Part shown: positions 1 to 5,509 of the stretch, piece after piece
Numbering within the stretch: position 1 is the first letter of the stretch
Layout of the letters: each line of letters begins with the position of its first letter
Source of the DNA: Thiobacillaceae bacterium
GTDB lineage: Bacteria; Pseudomonadota; Gammaproteobacteria; Burkholderiales; Thiobacillaceae
Length of the DNA: 5,553 nt
Direction: 5' to 3'
NCBI GenBank assembly: GCA_024643305.1
Contig: JAHENE010000144.1
Span: 1-5,553 of the forward strand
Notes under the pieces: generated by a model
The model's input: the letters and a program-made list of their open reading frames with translations, nothing else
The model's database searches: none
What the model was told of the DNA's origin: nothing
Translations under genes and position numbers: made by a program

Positions 1-485
1 GTGTGCTTGCCGCGCCAACCCAGATTCGTTTGCGAGGCCAGCGCCACTTCCATGACTGGCGCAGAGTCGGTGAAAACCCGGTAAGCGAATGGTCCGATGA
101 CCGCTTCAATACGCGTCGCCAATTTCTGCAGACGCTCGCGCAGCACCTTGTGATAATCGCGCCCCAAGGCATAGCGTGAAACATAGGCCAGCGCAGGGTC
201 GCCCAGCACGTGGTCCGCAGGTTCGGCTTTGCTTGGCCAGTAGGGCAGGCGTGCTGTAATGACGCTGATCGTACCCGCCACTAATTCATCGGGCCGGGTG
301 CGCTTCGTGCCGTGTGCGGCCATATAATCCATGTCACCGTGATAACCCTTGTCCAGCCAGTGCAGCAAATCTTTTTCAGTCTGTGCCAGCGTAATGCCGC
401 TGATGCCGACATCGGAAAAACCGAGTTCGCGGCCCCATGTGGCGATATCACGCGCAAGCCTCTGGTAGTCAATTGAATCATGCAT
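1..485 (-). CDS. queG: Epoxyqueuosine reductase QueG, N-terminal part (cut by window edge)
   Basis: QueG is a cytoplasmic cobalamin- and [4Fe-4S]-dependent enzyme that reduces epoxyqueuosine to queuosine at the wobble base of tRNAs with GUN anticodons, the last step of queuosine synthesis. The minus strand encodes the first 161 residues of a protein usually about 350-380 long. Family motifs seen are YHGDMDYM (48-55), RPDELVAGT (64-72), YVSRYALGRDYHKVLR (101-116), FTDSAPVME (138-146, holding the conserved Asp proposed as proton donor) and GWRGKH (156-161). All of this is the N-terminal cobalamin-binding half; the ferredoxin-like cluster domain lies beyond base 1. The start is the ATG at 485-483. 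No Shine-Dalgarno sequence lies at the usual distance, but a TATCAT hexamer sits 7 bases upstream. The gene is divergent from tsaE and their first codons overlap. Identification is from remembered similarity to E. coli QueG (YjeS) and is strong. Confidence 0.95.
   Translation of the reverse strand, partial: MHDSIDYQRLARDIATWGRELGFSDVGISGITLAQTEKDLLHWLDKGYHGDMDYMAAHGTKRTRPDELVAGTISVITARLPYWPSKAEPADHVLGDPALAYVSRYALGRDYHKVLRERLQKLATRIEAVIGPFAYRVFTDSAPVMEVALASQTNLGWRGKH
480..485. other. Shared start palindrome ATGCAT of queG and tsaE
   Basis: The six-base palindrome gives an ATG on the plus strand (480-482, tsaE) and an ATG on the minus strand (485-483, queG). If both starts are right, the divergent genes overlap by six bases and have no intergenic region, so each promoter must lie inside the other gene's coding sequence. 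The doubtful part is the tsaE start: an in-frame ATG at 513 is an alternative, and neither has a recognisable ribosome binding site. Confidence 0.6.
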
Positions 486-977
486 AAAGCTGATGATACC
501 GCTGTCCTGACCATGTCACTGCCCGATGAGGCGGCCACGCTGGCCTTGGGCGCAAAGCTTTCCGGCCTGCTGAAACCGGGATGGGTCGTGTACTTGCGTG
601 GTGACCTTGGGGCGGGCAAAACAACGCTGGTTCGGGGGTTGTTAAGAGTGCTGGGTTATGAGGGGCGTGTCAAAAGTCCAACATATACCTTGCTCGAATC
701 TTATGAATTATCTAGATTTATCTTGCAACACTATGATTTATATCGCATGATTGATCCAAGAGAGTGGCTGGATGCAGGATTTCGAGATGACTGCAACGCC
801 AACTCGCTTTGTATTGTGGAATGGCCCGAGAAAGCCAAAGGTCTGCTGCCCAAGCCGGATCTGGAAATTCATCTCGAAGTGGCAGGCGAGGGCAGAACCG
901 CGCGCATCGAGGCGCTTTCCGCACAAGGCAGGAAGGAGATGCAGATATGGCAGGGACACGATCACTCAAACCGCTAG
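480..977 (+). CDS. tsaE: tRNA threonylcarbamoyladenosine biosynthesis ATPase TsaE
   Basis: TsaE is the P-loop ATPase that works with TsaB and TsaD in the cytoplasm to transfer the threonylcarbamoyl group to A37 of ANN-decoding tRNAs (t6A); it drives the cycle of the TsaBDE complex. The 165-residue protein has the Walker A loop GDLGAGKTT at 41-49 (Lys47, Thr48), the SPTYTL segment at 66-71, HYDLYR at 84-89 and the VEWPEK segment at 113-118, in the order found in E. coli TsaE (153 residues). The first ATG (480) gives about 11 extra residues relative to E. coli; starting at ATG 513 gives 154 residues but trims the first strand before LPDEAAT. Neither has a Shine-Dalgarno sequence. The 3' end overlaps amiC by 31 bases and contains the amiC ribosome binding site, so the two are probably coupled. 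Codons at 691-750 are unusually AT-rich. Confidence 0.95.
   Translation: MHKADDTAVLTMSLPDEAATLALGAKLSGLLKPGWVVYLRGDLGAGKTTLVRGLLRVLGYEGRVKSPTYTLLESYELSRFILQHYDLYRMIDPREWLDAGFRDDCNANSLCIVEWPEKAKGLLPKPDLEIHLEVAGEGRTARIEALSAQGRKEMQIWQGHDHSNR
493..498 (-). promoter_or_regulatory. Possible -10 element of queG
   Basis: Read on the minus strand this is TATCAT, five of six matches to TATAAT, ending 7 bases before the queG ATG. A transcript from it would begin at about the A of the start codon and be leaderless or nearly so. No convincing -35 hexamer lies 16-18 bases further upstream. It lies inside the 5' coding end of tsaE. A short hexamer alone is weak evidence. Confidence 0.3.
933..938 (+). promoter_or_regulatory. 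Ribosome binding site of amiC
   Basis: AAGGAG lies 8 bases before the ATG at 947, an ideal match and spacing. It decides the amiC start: the same frame is open further upstream (to an ATG at 809), but those codons overlap tsaE, encode nothing amidase-like, and would place the signal peptide inside the protein. This is the only clear Shine-Dalgarno sequence in the window, and it lies within the tsaE coding region. Confidence 0.85.
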
Positions 978-2188
978 TGGCTTGGCTGGTATTGATGTTG
1001 CTCAATACTGCCGCTTTTGCGGCCACACTTACTGCAACACGCATTTGGCCCTCTCCGGATTACACACGCATCACGCTTGAATCGGATGCGCCCATCAGCT
1101 TCAAACATTTCACGCTTGGTAACCCGGACCGGCTGGTGGTTGACCTCGAAGGCCTTGATCAAAATGAGGCGCTTGCGAATCTGCCAGCGATGATCAATCC
1201 CAATGATCCCCTTGTGGCGAACGTGCGTAGCGCACTAAACCGCCCTGGTGTGACGCGCATCGTTTTTGAGCTCAAGTCCCCCGTGAAACCTTCGGTATTT
1301 GCCTTGAAGCCCCTGGGCGAATATGGACATCGGCTGGTGATTGACCTGTATTCGGCCGCATCGGCCGATGCCATCCAGGCGCTGGCACAGGGCCAGTCTC
1401 CTGCCAGTTTGCCCAACCAGACCGATTCCACAGTAAATTCACCGCAGCCTAACACCACGCCCAAATATGAACGGCTGATGATGGTTGCCATCGATGCCGG
1501 ACATGGCGGCGAAGACCCTGGTGCCAGGGGCGCCAGTGGCAGCCAAGAGAAAAACATTACGCTGATGGTTGCGCGCAAGCTCAAGGAAAGAATCGATGCC
1601 GAACCCAACATGCGCGCCTATCTTACTCGGGATGGCGACTACTTCATCCCGCTGCACGATCGGGTTGTGAAAGCGCGCGGGGTCAAGGCCGACCTGTTCG
1701 TATCGGTGCATGCCGATGCCTTCATCAGACCTGAGGCGCGTGGTTCATCGGTATTTGCGCTTTCCGAGAATGGTGCCACTTCTGCTGCGGCCAGATGGTT
1801 GGCAAAAAAGGAAAACGAGGCTGATCTGATCGGCGGTGTCAACATCGACGTCAAGGACCAGTACCTAAAGCGCACGCTGATCGATCTCTCGCAAACCGCG
1901 ACTATCAACGACAGTCTGCGCCTCGCCAAATATGTGCTGAATGAAATCGGCGAGGTGAATACCCTGCACAAGAACGAAGTGGAGCAGGCTGGTTTTGCTG
2001 TGCTTAAAGCACCCGATATTCCTTCCATCCTGGTTGAGACTGCCTTTATTTCCAATCCGGAAGAAGAAAAACGGCTTGCTGACGAAGCATACCAGGACAA
2101 GCTCGCCAATGCCATATTGACTGGCATCAAGGCATATTTTGACAAGCATCCCCCTGCTGCCAGGACACGAGTGGCCAGAGAAATATAA
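947..2188 (+). CDS. amiC: Periplasmic N-acetylmuramoyl-L-alanine amidase, AmiC type
   Basis: This zinc amidase cuts the amide bond between N-acetylmuramic acid and the stem peptide, splitting septal peptidoglycan so that daughter cells separate. The 413-residue protein starts with a Sec-type signal peptide (Lys8, hydrophobic core 10-19, predicted cut after AFA at 23-25); no twin-arginine is seen, unlike E. coli AmiA and AmiC. An AMIN domain (about 29-135), which targets the septum, is followed by a Ser/Pro/Thr/Gln-rich linker (about 140-174) and an Amidase_3 domain (about 179-398). Expected catalytic residues are present: His186 in DAGHGG, Glu201 in GSQEKN, His255 in SVHAD and Glu364 in LVETAFISN. 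The segment from about 274 to 325 matches the autoinhibitory helix region that is displaced by LytM-type activators (EnvC or NlpD) in the E. coli enzymes. There is no C-terminal LysM, so it resembles AmiC rather than AmiB in architecture, although it holds the amiB position between tsaE and mutL. Confidence 0.95.
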   Translation: MAGTRSLKPLVAWLVLMLLNTAAFAATLTATRIWPSPDYTRITLESDAPISFKHFTLGNPDRLVVDLEGLDQNEALANLPAMINPNDPLVANVRSALNRPGVTRIVFELKSPVKPSVFALKPLGEYGHRLVIDLYSAASADAIQALAQGQSPASLPNQTDSTVNSPQPNTTPKYERLMMVAIDAGHGGEDPGARGASGSQEKNITLMVARKLKERIDAEPNMRAYLTRDGDYFIPLHDRVVKARGVKADLFVSVHADAFIRPEARGSSVFALSENGATSAAARWLAKKENEADLIGGVNIDVKDQYLKRTLIDLSQTATINDSLRLAKYVLNEIGEVNTLHKNEVEQAGFAVLKAPDIPSILVETAFISNPEEEKRLADEAYQDKLANAILTGIKAYFDKHPPAARTRVAREI

Positions 2189-2204
2189 GAAGCTGTTGGG
2201 CGCA

Positions 2205-2210
2205 TATAAT
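2205..2210 (+). promoter_or_regulatory. Possible -10 element of mutL
   Basis: A perfect TATAAT lies in the 27-base amiC-mutL gap, ending 5 bases before the mutL ATG. Transcription from it would start at about the ATG itself and yield a leaderless message. No -35-like hexamer is seen 16-18 bases upstream. In E. coli, mutL also has its own promoter, within amiB, in addition to read-through from upstream. mutL could equally be read only from the tsaE-amiC transcript. Confidence 0.35.
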
Positions 2211-2215
2211 TCGGT

Positions 2216-3979
2216 ATGCGTCCCATTAAAGTCCTTCCCGACCTTCTCATTTCACAAATCGCTGCGGGCGAAGTGGTCGAACGGCCAGCATCGGCGCTCA
2301 AGGAACTCATCGAGAACAGCCTGGATGCGGGTGCCAGCCGAATCGACATCAAGCTCGAACAAGGCGGGACAAAGCTACTATCCGTACAGGATGACGGGGC
2401 GGGGATTTCAGCAGATGAATTGCCCCTGGCGCTGGCACGCCATGCCACCAGCAAGATCGGCGCGCTGGAAGATCTGGAACGCGTAGCCAGTCTCGGTTTT
2501 CGTGGCGAGGCGCTGGCCAGCATGGCCTCCGTTTCGCGTGTCAGTCTTGCCAGCCGAACACATACTGATTCACATGCCAGCCAGATCGAAGCCGAAGGCA
2601 CGGCCCCGGGCTTGGTCAAACCTGCTGCGCTTTCGGCTGGCACCACGGTTGCAGTGGCCGATCTTTTTTTCAATACCCCGGCACGTCGCAAGTTCCTGAA
2701 GTCTGAAGCAACCGAGTACGCCCATTGCGCCGAGGTCGTGCGCCGCATGGCGCTTTCCCGCCCGGATGTGGCGTTCACCCTGACGCATAACGGCCGCGTG
2801 CAACTGCGCTACCCGGCGCAGTCTCTCGATGAGCGCATCGGGGCTGTGCTGGGCGATGATTTCGTCGCAGCTGCGGTGGCGGTCGATGCGCAGAGCGGGC
2901 CCTTGCATTTGAAAGGTTTGGCGGCATTGCCTGCCTACTCCAAGAGCGGGCGTGATGCGCAGTATGTTTTCGTCAACGGACGTTTCGTGCGCGACAAAGT
3001 TGTGGCGCATGCCCTGCGCGAGGCTTACCGCGACGTGCTGCATCATGACCGCTACCCGGCGTATGCGCTATTCCTGAGCCTGCCGCCCGAAGGGGTGGAC
3101 GTTAACGTGCATCCAGCCAAGACCGAGGTGCGCTTTCGTGATTCCAGAGGCATACATCAGTTTCTTTTCCATGCCGTCGAGCGCGCCCTTTCCGGGGGCG
3201 CGGCAGAAGCCCGGCAGGCCGTGCATCAGGCACCGATTGAACACAGGGCAGAAAATGCTGCTTACGGTTCATCTCGGCCCCAGATGTTCGCTACTCAATC
3301 GGCAATGCAGTTGCAGGCAAGCGAGGCGCTTGCCTTCTACGAAACATTGTCGCGTTCTGCAGATATTCCGCAGGCGGAAAATGAGCCTGCCCAAGATTAT
3401 CCCCTCGGCTTTGCGCTTGGCCAATTGCACGGCGTCTACGTGCTGGCGCAAAACGCCCAGGGCCTGGCAATAGTCGACATGCATGCCGCGCATGAACGCG
3501 TGGTGTATGAAAAACTCAAGTGCGCGCTGGATGCCCGCAATGTGCCGACGCAGACCCTGCTTATCCCTGTGACAGTGACGGCAGACGAGCGCGATGTTGC
3601 CGCCATCGGTGACAACGCGGATGCGCTCTCCGGTATCGGTTTTGACATTCACCCGATCGCGGCCAATACGGTTGCCGTACGTGCAGTGCCGGCCCTGCTC
3701 AAGGACGCGGACCCGCTGGCGCTTACCCGCGACATCTTGCGTGAGATTCGCGAATTTGGTGTCAGCCGACTGATTACCGAACGGCGCAATGAACTGCTGG
3801 GCACGCTGGCCTGCCATGGTGCCGTGCGCGCAAACCGTAAGCTGAGCATCCCGGAAATGAACGCCCTGCTGAGGGAAATGGAAGCCACCGAGCGTGCTGG
3901 ACAATGCAACCATGGCCGTCCTACATGGTTTCAACTCAGCATGGCAGACTTTGATAAATGGTTCCGGCGCGGCGAGTAG
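2216..3979 (+). CDS. mutL: DNA mismatch repair protein MutL, endonuclease-motif type
   Basis: MutL links mismatch recognition by MutS to strand removal. The 587-residue protein has an N-terminal GHKL ATPase with ENSLDAG (33-39, catalytic Glu33), DDGAGI (59-64), HATSKI (76-81) and GFRGEAL (94-100), then NTPARRKFL (153-161), VNGRF (253-257) and DVNVHPAKTEVRF (295-307). A poorly conserved linker (about 325-395) leads to the C-terminal dimerisation domain. That domain carries DMHAAHERVVYE (421-432), ACHGAVRAN (532-540), CNHGRPT (564-570) and a final FRR (583-585). These are the metal-binding and nuclease motifs missing from E. coli MutL but present in Neisseria and Bacillus MutL, so I infer a nicking enzyme working without MutH. 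QTLLIP (446-451) fits the beta-clamp binding motif. The ATG at 2216 is right because MRPIKVLPDLLISQIAAGEV matches family N-termini; it has no Shine-Dalgarno sequence. It follows amiC by 27 bases, probably in the same transcript. Confidence 0.97.
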   Translation: MRPIKVLPDLLISQIAAGEVVERPASALKELIENSLDAGASRIDIKLEQGGTKLLSVQDDGAGISADELPLALARHATSKIGALEDLERVASLGFRGEALASMASVSRVSLASRTHTDSHASQIEAEGTAPGLVKPAALSAGTTVAVADLFFNTPARRKFLKSEATEYAHCAEVVRRMALSRPDVAFTLTHNGRVQLRYPAQSLDERIGAVLGDDFVAAAVAVDAQSGPLHLKGLAALPAYSKSGRDAQYVFVNGRFVRDKVVAHALREAYRDVLHHDRYPAYALFLSLPPEGVDVNVHPAKTEVRFRDSRGIHQFLFHAVERALSGGAAEARQAVHQAPIEHRAENAAYGSSRPQMFATQSAMQLQASEALAFYETLSRSADIPQAENEPAQDYPLGFALGQLHGVYVLAQNAQGLAIVDMHAAHERVVYEKLKCALDARNVPTQTLLIPVTVTADERDVAAIGDNADALSGIGFDIHPIAANTVAVRAVPALLKDADPLALTRDILREIREFGVSRLITERRNELLGTLACHGAVRANRKLSIPEMNALLREMEATERAGQCNHGRPTWFQLSMADFDKWFRRGE

Positions 3980-3983
3980 TTTG

Positions 3984-4013
3984 CTGACGCTGTACGAAAC
4001 CACCACGTATAAT
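3984..4013 (+). promoter_or_regulatory. Candidate sigma-70 type promoter of gcvR
   Basis: CTGACG (3984-3989, four of six matches to TTGACA) is followed after 18 bases by a perfect TATAAT (4008-4013) in the short mutL-gcvR gap. Transcription would begin near 4020, leaving a leader of about 7 bases to the ATG at 4027, or about 25 to the ATG at 4045. This is the best promoter candidate in the window. No terminator-like hairpin separates it from the mutL stop, so read-through from mutL is also possible. Confidence 0.5.
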
Positions 4014-4026
4014 TGAACACAAAAAT

Positions 4027-4590
4027 ATGGTCAGCAACCCAATCATGAACACTTCAGCAAATCCGGAATATCTCGTCATTACCGCCAACGGCGAAGACCA
4101 GGTTGGACTGGTGGAAAAATTCACCAACCGTATCCTCGATGCCGGCGCCAACATCGAAGCCAGCCGCATGGCGGTATTGGGCGGGCAGTTTGCCATTCTC
4201 ATGCTGATATCCGGCCCCTGGAACGCGTTGTCCAAGCTGGAAGACCTGATGCCCTCCATCGGCGAGCAATTGAACCTGGCAATCATCTGCAACCGCACGC
4301 GCGAGCGCGAACTCGCAAAGCCCATGGTGCCCTATCATGTTGAAGTGGTTTCCATGGACCATCCCGGCATTGTCAACAAACTGTCGAGTTTCTTTGCCAA
4401 GCGCGGCATCAACATCGAAGAGCTCAATACCAGCACCTATCCGGCCGCACACACCGGTACGCCCATGTTCTCGGTGCAGATGACTGTCGGCATTCCTGCC
4501 GACATGCATTTGGCCAGCCTGCGCGGTGAATTTCTTGATTATTGCGACGAGCTCAATCTCGATGGCACGCTGGAACCGTCCAGAATTTAA
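4027..4590 (+). CDS. gcvR: GcvR-like protein with two ACT domains
   Basis: This resembles E. coli GcvR, a small cytoplasmic protein that binds GcvA and represses the glycine cleavage genes when glycine is scarce. The 187 residues hold two ACT-type domains: the first at about 14-88 (DQVGLVEKFTNRILDAGANI, 24-43) and the second at about 102-185 (DHPGIVNKL 111-119, GINIEEL 127-133). YLVITANGEDQVG and the LGGQFAILMLISGPWNAL stretch follow the E. coli GcvR pattern closely, and length (190 in E. coli) agrees. There is no DNA-binding domain. Two starts are possible, ATG 4027 or ATG 4045; neither has a Shine-Dalgarno sequence, and the extra six residues are not informative. No gcv structural gene or gcvA is in the window, so the glycine role is carried over from the family and not shown by context. 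It converges on nadC. Confidence 0.85.
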   Translation: MVSNPIMNTSANPEYLVITANGEDQVGLVEKFTNRILDAGANIEASRMAVLGGQFAILMLISGPWNALSKLEDLMPSIGEQLNLAIICNRTRERELAKPMVPYHVEVVSMDHPGIVNKLSSFFAKRGINIEELNTSTYPAAHTGTPMFSVQMTVGIPADMHLASLRGEFLDYCDELNLDGTLEPSRI

Positions 4591-4606
4591 GACGCCAGCC
4601 GTTTGC

Positions 4607-4622
4607 GGCCTGTAATCAGGCC
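4607..4622. terminator. Small hairpin between the gcvR and nadC stops, possible bidirectional terminator
   Basis: GGCCTG (4607-4612) and CAGGCC (4617-4622) form a perfect six-base-pair stem with a TAAT loop, 17 bases after the gcvR stop. The nadC stop codon (TGA, 4618-4616 on the minus strand) lies in the loop and stem. The location between convergent genes suits a bidirectional terminator, but there is no proper T-run on either strand (CGGGTTT on one side, GCAAACGG on the other), so intrinsic termination is doubtful. Confidence 0.35.
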
Positions 4623-5497
4623 CGGGTTTCCACCCGCATCGACAAATCCACCGCACGCACATGCTTGGTCAGGCTGCCGATGGAGATTCGCTGCACACCG
4701 GTTTCGGCAACAGCGCGGATATTGTCGAGCGTGATGTTTCCGGAGGCTTCCAGCACAGCACGGTTGCCGGTGATTTTAACGGCAGTGCGCATTTGCCCGG
4801 GACTGAAATTATCCAGCAGGACAAGTTTGGCGCCGGCTTGCAGTGCCTCCTGTAACTCATCCAGTGTCTCCACCTCGATCTGGATCGGCACGCCGGCATT
4901 GAGCGCAAAGGCCGCCTGCAGTACCAAGGTAATGCCGCCAGCGGCGGCGATGTGGTTTTCCTTGATGAGTATGCCGTCGTAGAGTCCCGTGCGCTGATTG
5001 GCGCCACCGCCTACGCGGACCGCATATTTTTGTGCGATGCGTAAGCCTGGCAATGTCTTGCGCGTATCCATCACTACTGCGGCAGTTCCCCTGATCGCCT
5101 CGGAATATTGTTTCGTCGTGGTGGCTGTGCCGGACAGGGTTTGCAGGAAATTCAGCGCCGGGCGCTCGGCGCTCAGAAGAGCACGGGCATTACCCTCGAT
5201 TTCGCACAACAGTTGACCGGCGTGGATGGCATCGCCTTCCTGCGCATGCCAACGGATGGCGGCCTTGGTGTCCAATGCATGAAAACAGGCTTCAAACCAT
5301 GCCGATCCGCACAATACGGAATCTTCACGGCAGACCACGCGGGCATGGGCATGAAGTTCGGCTGGCAACAGGCTGGCAGTCAGATCGCCGGGGCCAATGT
5401 CCTCGGTAAGCGCAGCGGCGGTATTGACCAGCACAGCCTCCTGCAATTGACGGATTTCTTCGGCAGAGAGGCCGGGAATGAATGCTTGGGTGTTCAT
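4616..5497 (-). CDS. nadC: Nicotinate-nucleotide pyrophosphorylase (quinolinate phosphoribosyltransferase)
   Basis: NadC converts quinolinate and PRPP to nicotinate mononucleotide, CO2 and pyrophosphate in de novo NAD synthesis in the cytoplasm. From ATG 5497 the product has 293 residues (297 in E. coli). Motifs in order are EDIGPGDLT (32-40), ERPALNFLQTLSG (111-123), DTRKTLPGLR (144-153), KYAVRVGGGANQR (157-169), LIKENH (177-182), EVET (208-211), LLDNF (227-231), EASGNI (250-255) and SIGSLTKHV (272-280), covering the N-terminal and barrel domains of the family. In GGGANQR, Gln168 stands where E. coli and mycobacterial enzymes have an active-site His; I believe Gln is usual in betaproteobacterial NadC. 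An in-frame GTG at 5548 would add 17 residues, but these do not resemble the family, so ATG 5497 is preferred. There is no Shine-Dalgarno sequence; CATAAT lies 6 bases upstream. No other nad gene is visible. Confidence 0.95.
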   Translation of the reverse strand: MNTQAFIPGLSAEEIRQLQEAVLVNTAAALTEDIGPGDLTASLLPAELHAHARVVCREDSVLCGSAWFEACFHALDTKAAIRWHAQEGDAIHAGQLLCEIEGNARALLSAERPALNFLQTLSGTATTTKQYSEAIRGTAAVVMDTRKTLPGLRIAQKYAVRVGGGANQRTGLYDGILIKENHIAAAGGITLVLQAAFALNAGVPIQIEVETLDELQEALQAGAKLVLLDNFSPGQMRTAVKITGNRAVLEASGNITLDNIRAVAETGVQRISIGSLTKHVRAVDLSMRVETRA

Positions 5498-5503
5498 GGC
5501 GAC

Positions 5504-5509
5504 ATTATG
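5504..5509 (-). promoter_or_regulatory. Possible -10 element of nadC
   Basis: On the minus strand this reads CATAAT, five of six matches to TATAAT, ending 6 bases before the nadC ATG at 5497. A loose -35 match, TTTTCA, lies 15 bases further upstream, closer than ideal. If used, the transcript would start near the ATG. The stretch 5498-5553 holds no other recognisable feature. On the minus strand its frames are too short to tell whether an upstream gene ends here, though one open frame closes with a TGA overlapping the nadC ATG. Confidence 0.3.

Noticed and set aside
809..946. In-frame N-terminal extension of amiC to the ATG at 809
   Set aside because: The extension overlaps tsaE, reads as basic, low-complexity sequence, and would bury the signal peptide. 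The AAGGAG before 947 settles the start.
1132..1139. GCTGGTGG, identical to the E. coli Chi site
   Set aside because: Chi sequence is species-specific, and one copy of an eight-base word in a GC-rich gene means nothing here.
1516..1529. Inverted repeat CCCTGG-TG-CCAGGG in amiC
   Set aside because: A two-base loop is too tight for a useful hairpin, and the bases encode the conserved DPGARG segment.
1639..2778. Long antisense open frame (379 codons) across the end of amiC and start of mutL
   Set aside because: It is rich in Ser, Ala and Arg with no recognisable domain, and both genes on the other strand are fully supported by motifs. Such frames are expected opposite GC-rich coding sequence.
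3182..3202. Inverted repeat CGCGCCC / GGGCGCG in mutL
   Set aside because: It lies in coding sequence at the start of the variable linker with no T-run; likely a product of GC-rich Ala/Gly codons.
3269..4006. Antisense open frame of 245 codons within mutL
   Set aside because: No family resemblance. The mutL frame here carries the conserved C-terminal motifs, so this is a shadow.
4054..4662. Antisense open frame of 202 codons opposite gcvR
   Set aside because: The plus-strand ACT-domain protein is clearly the real product; the antisense translation shows no domain.
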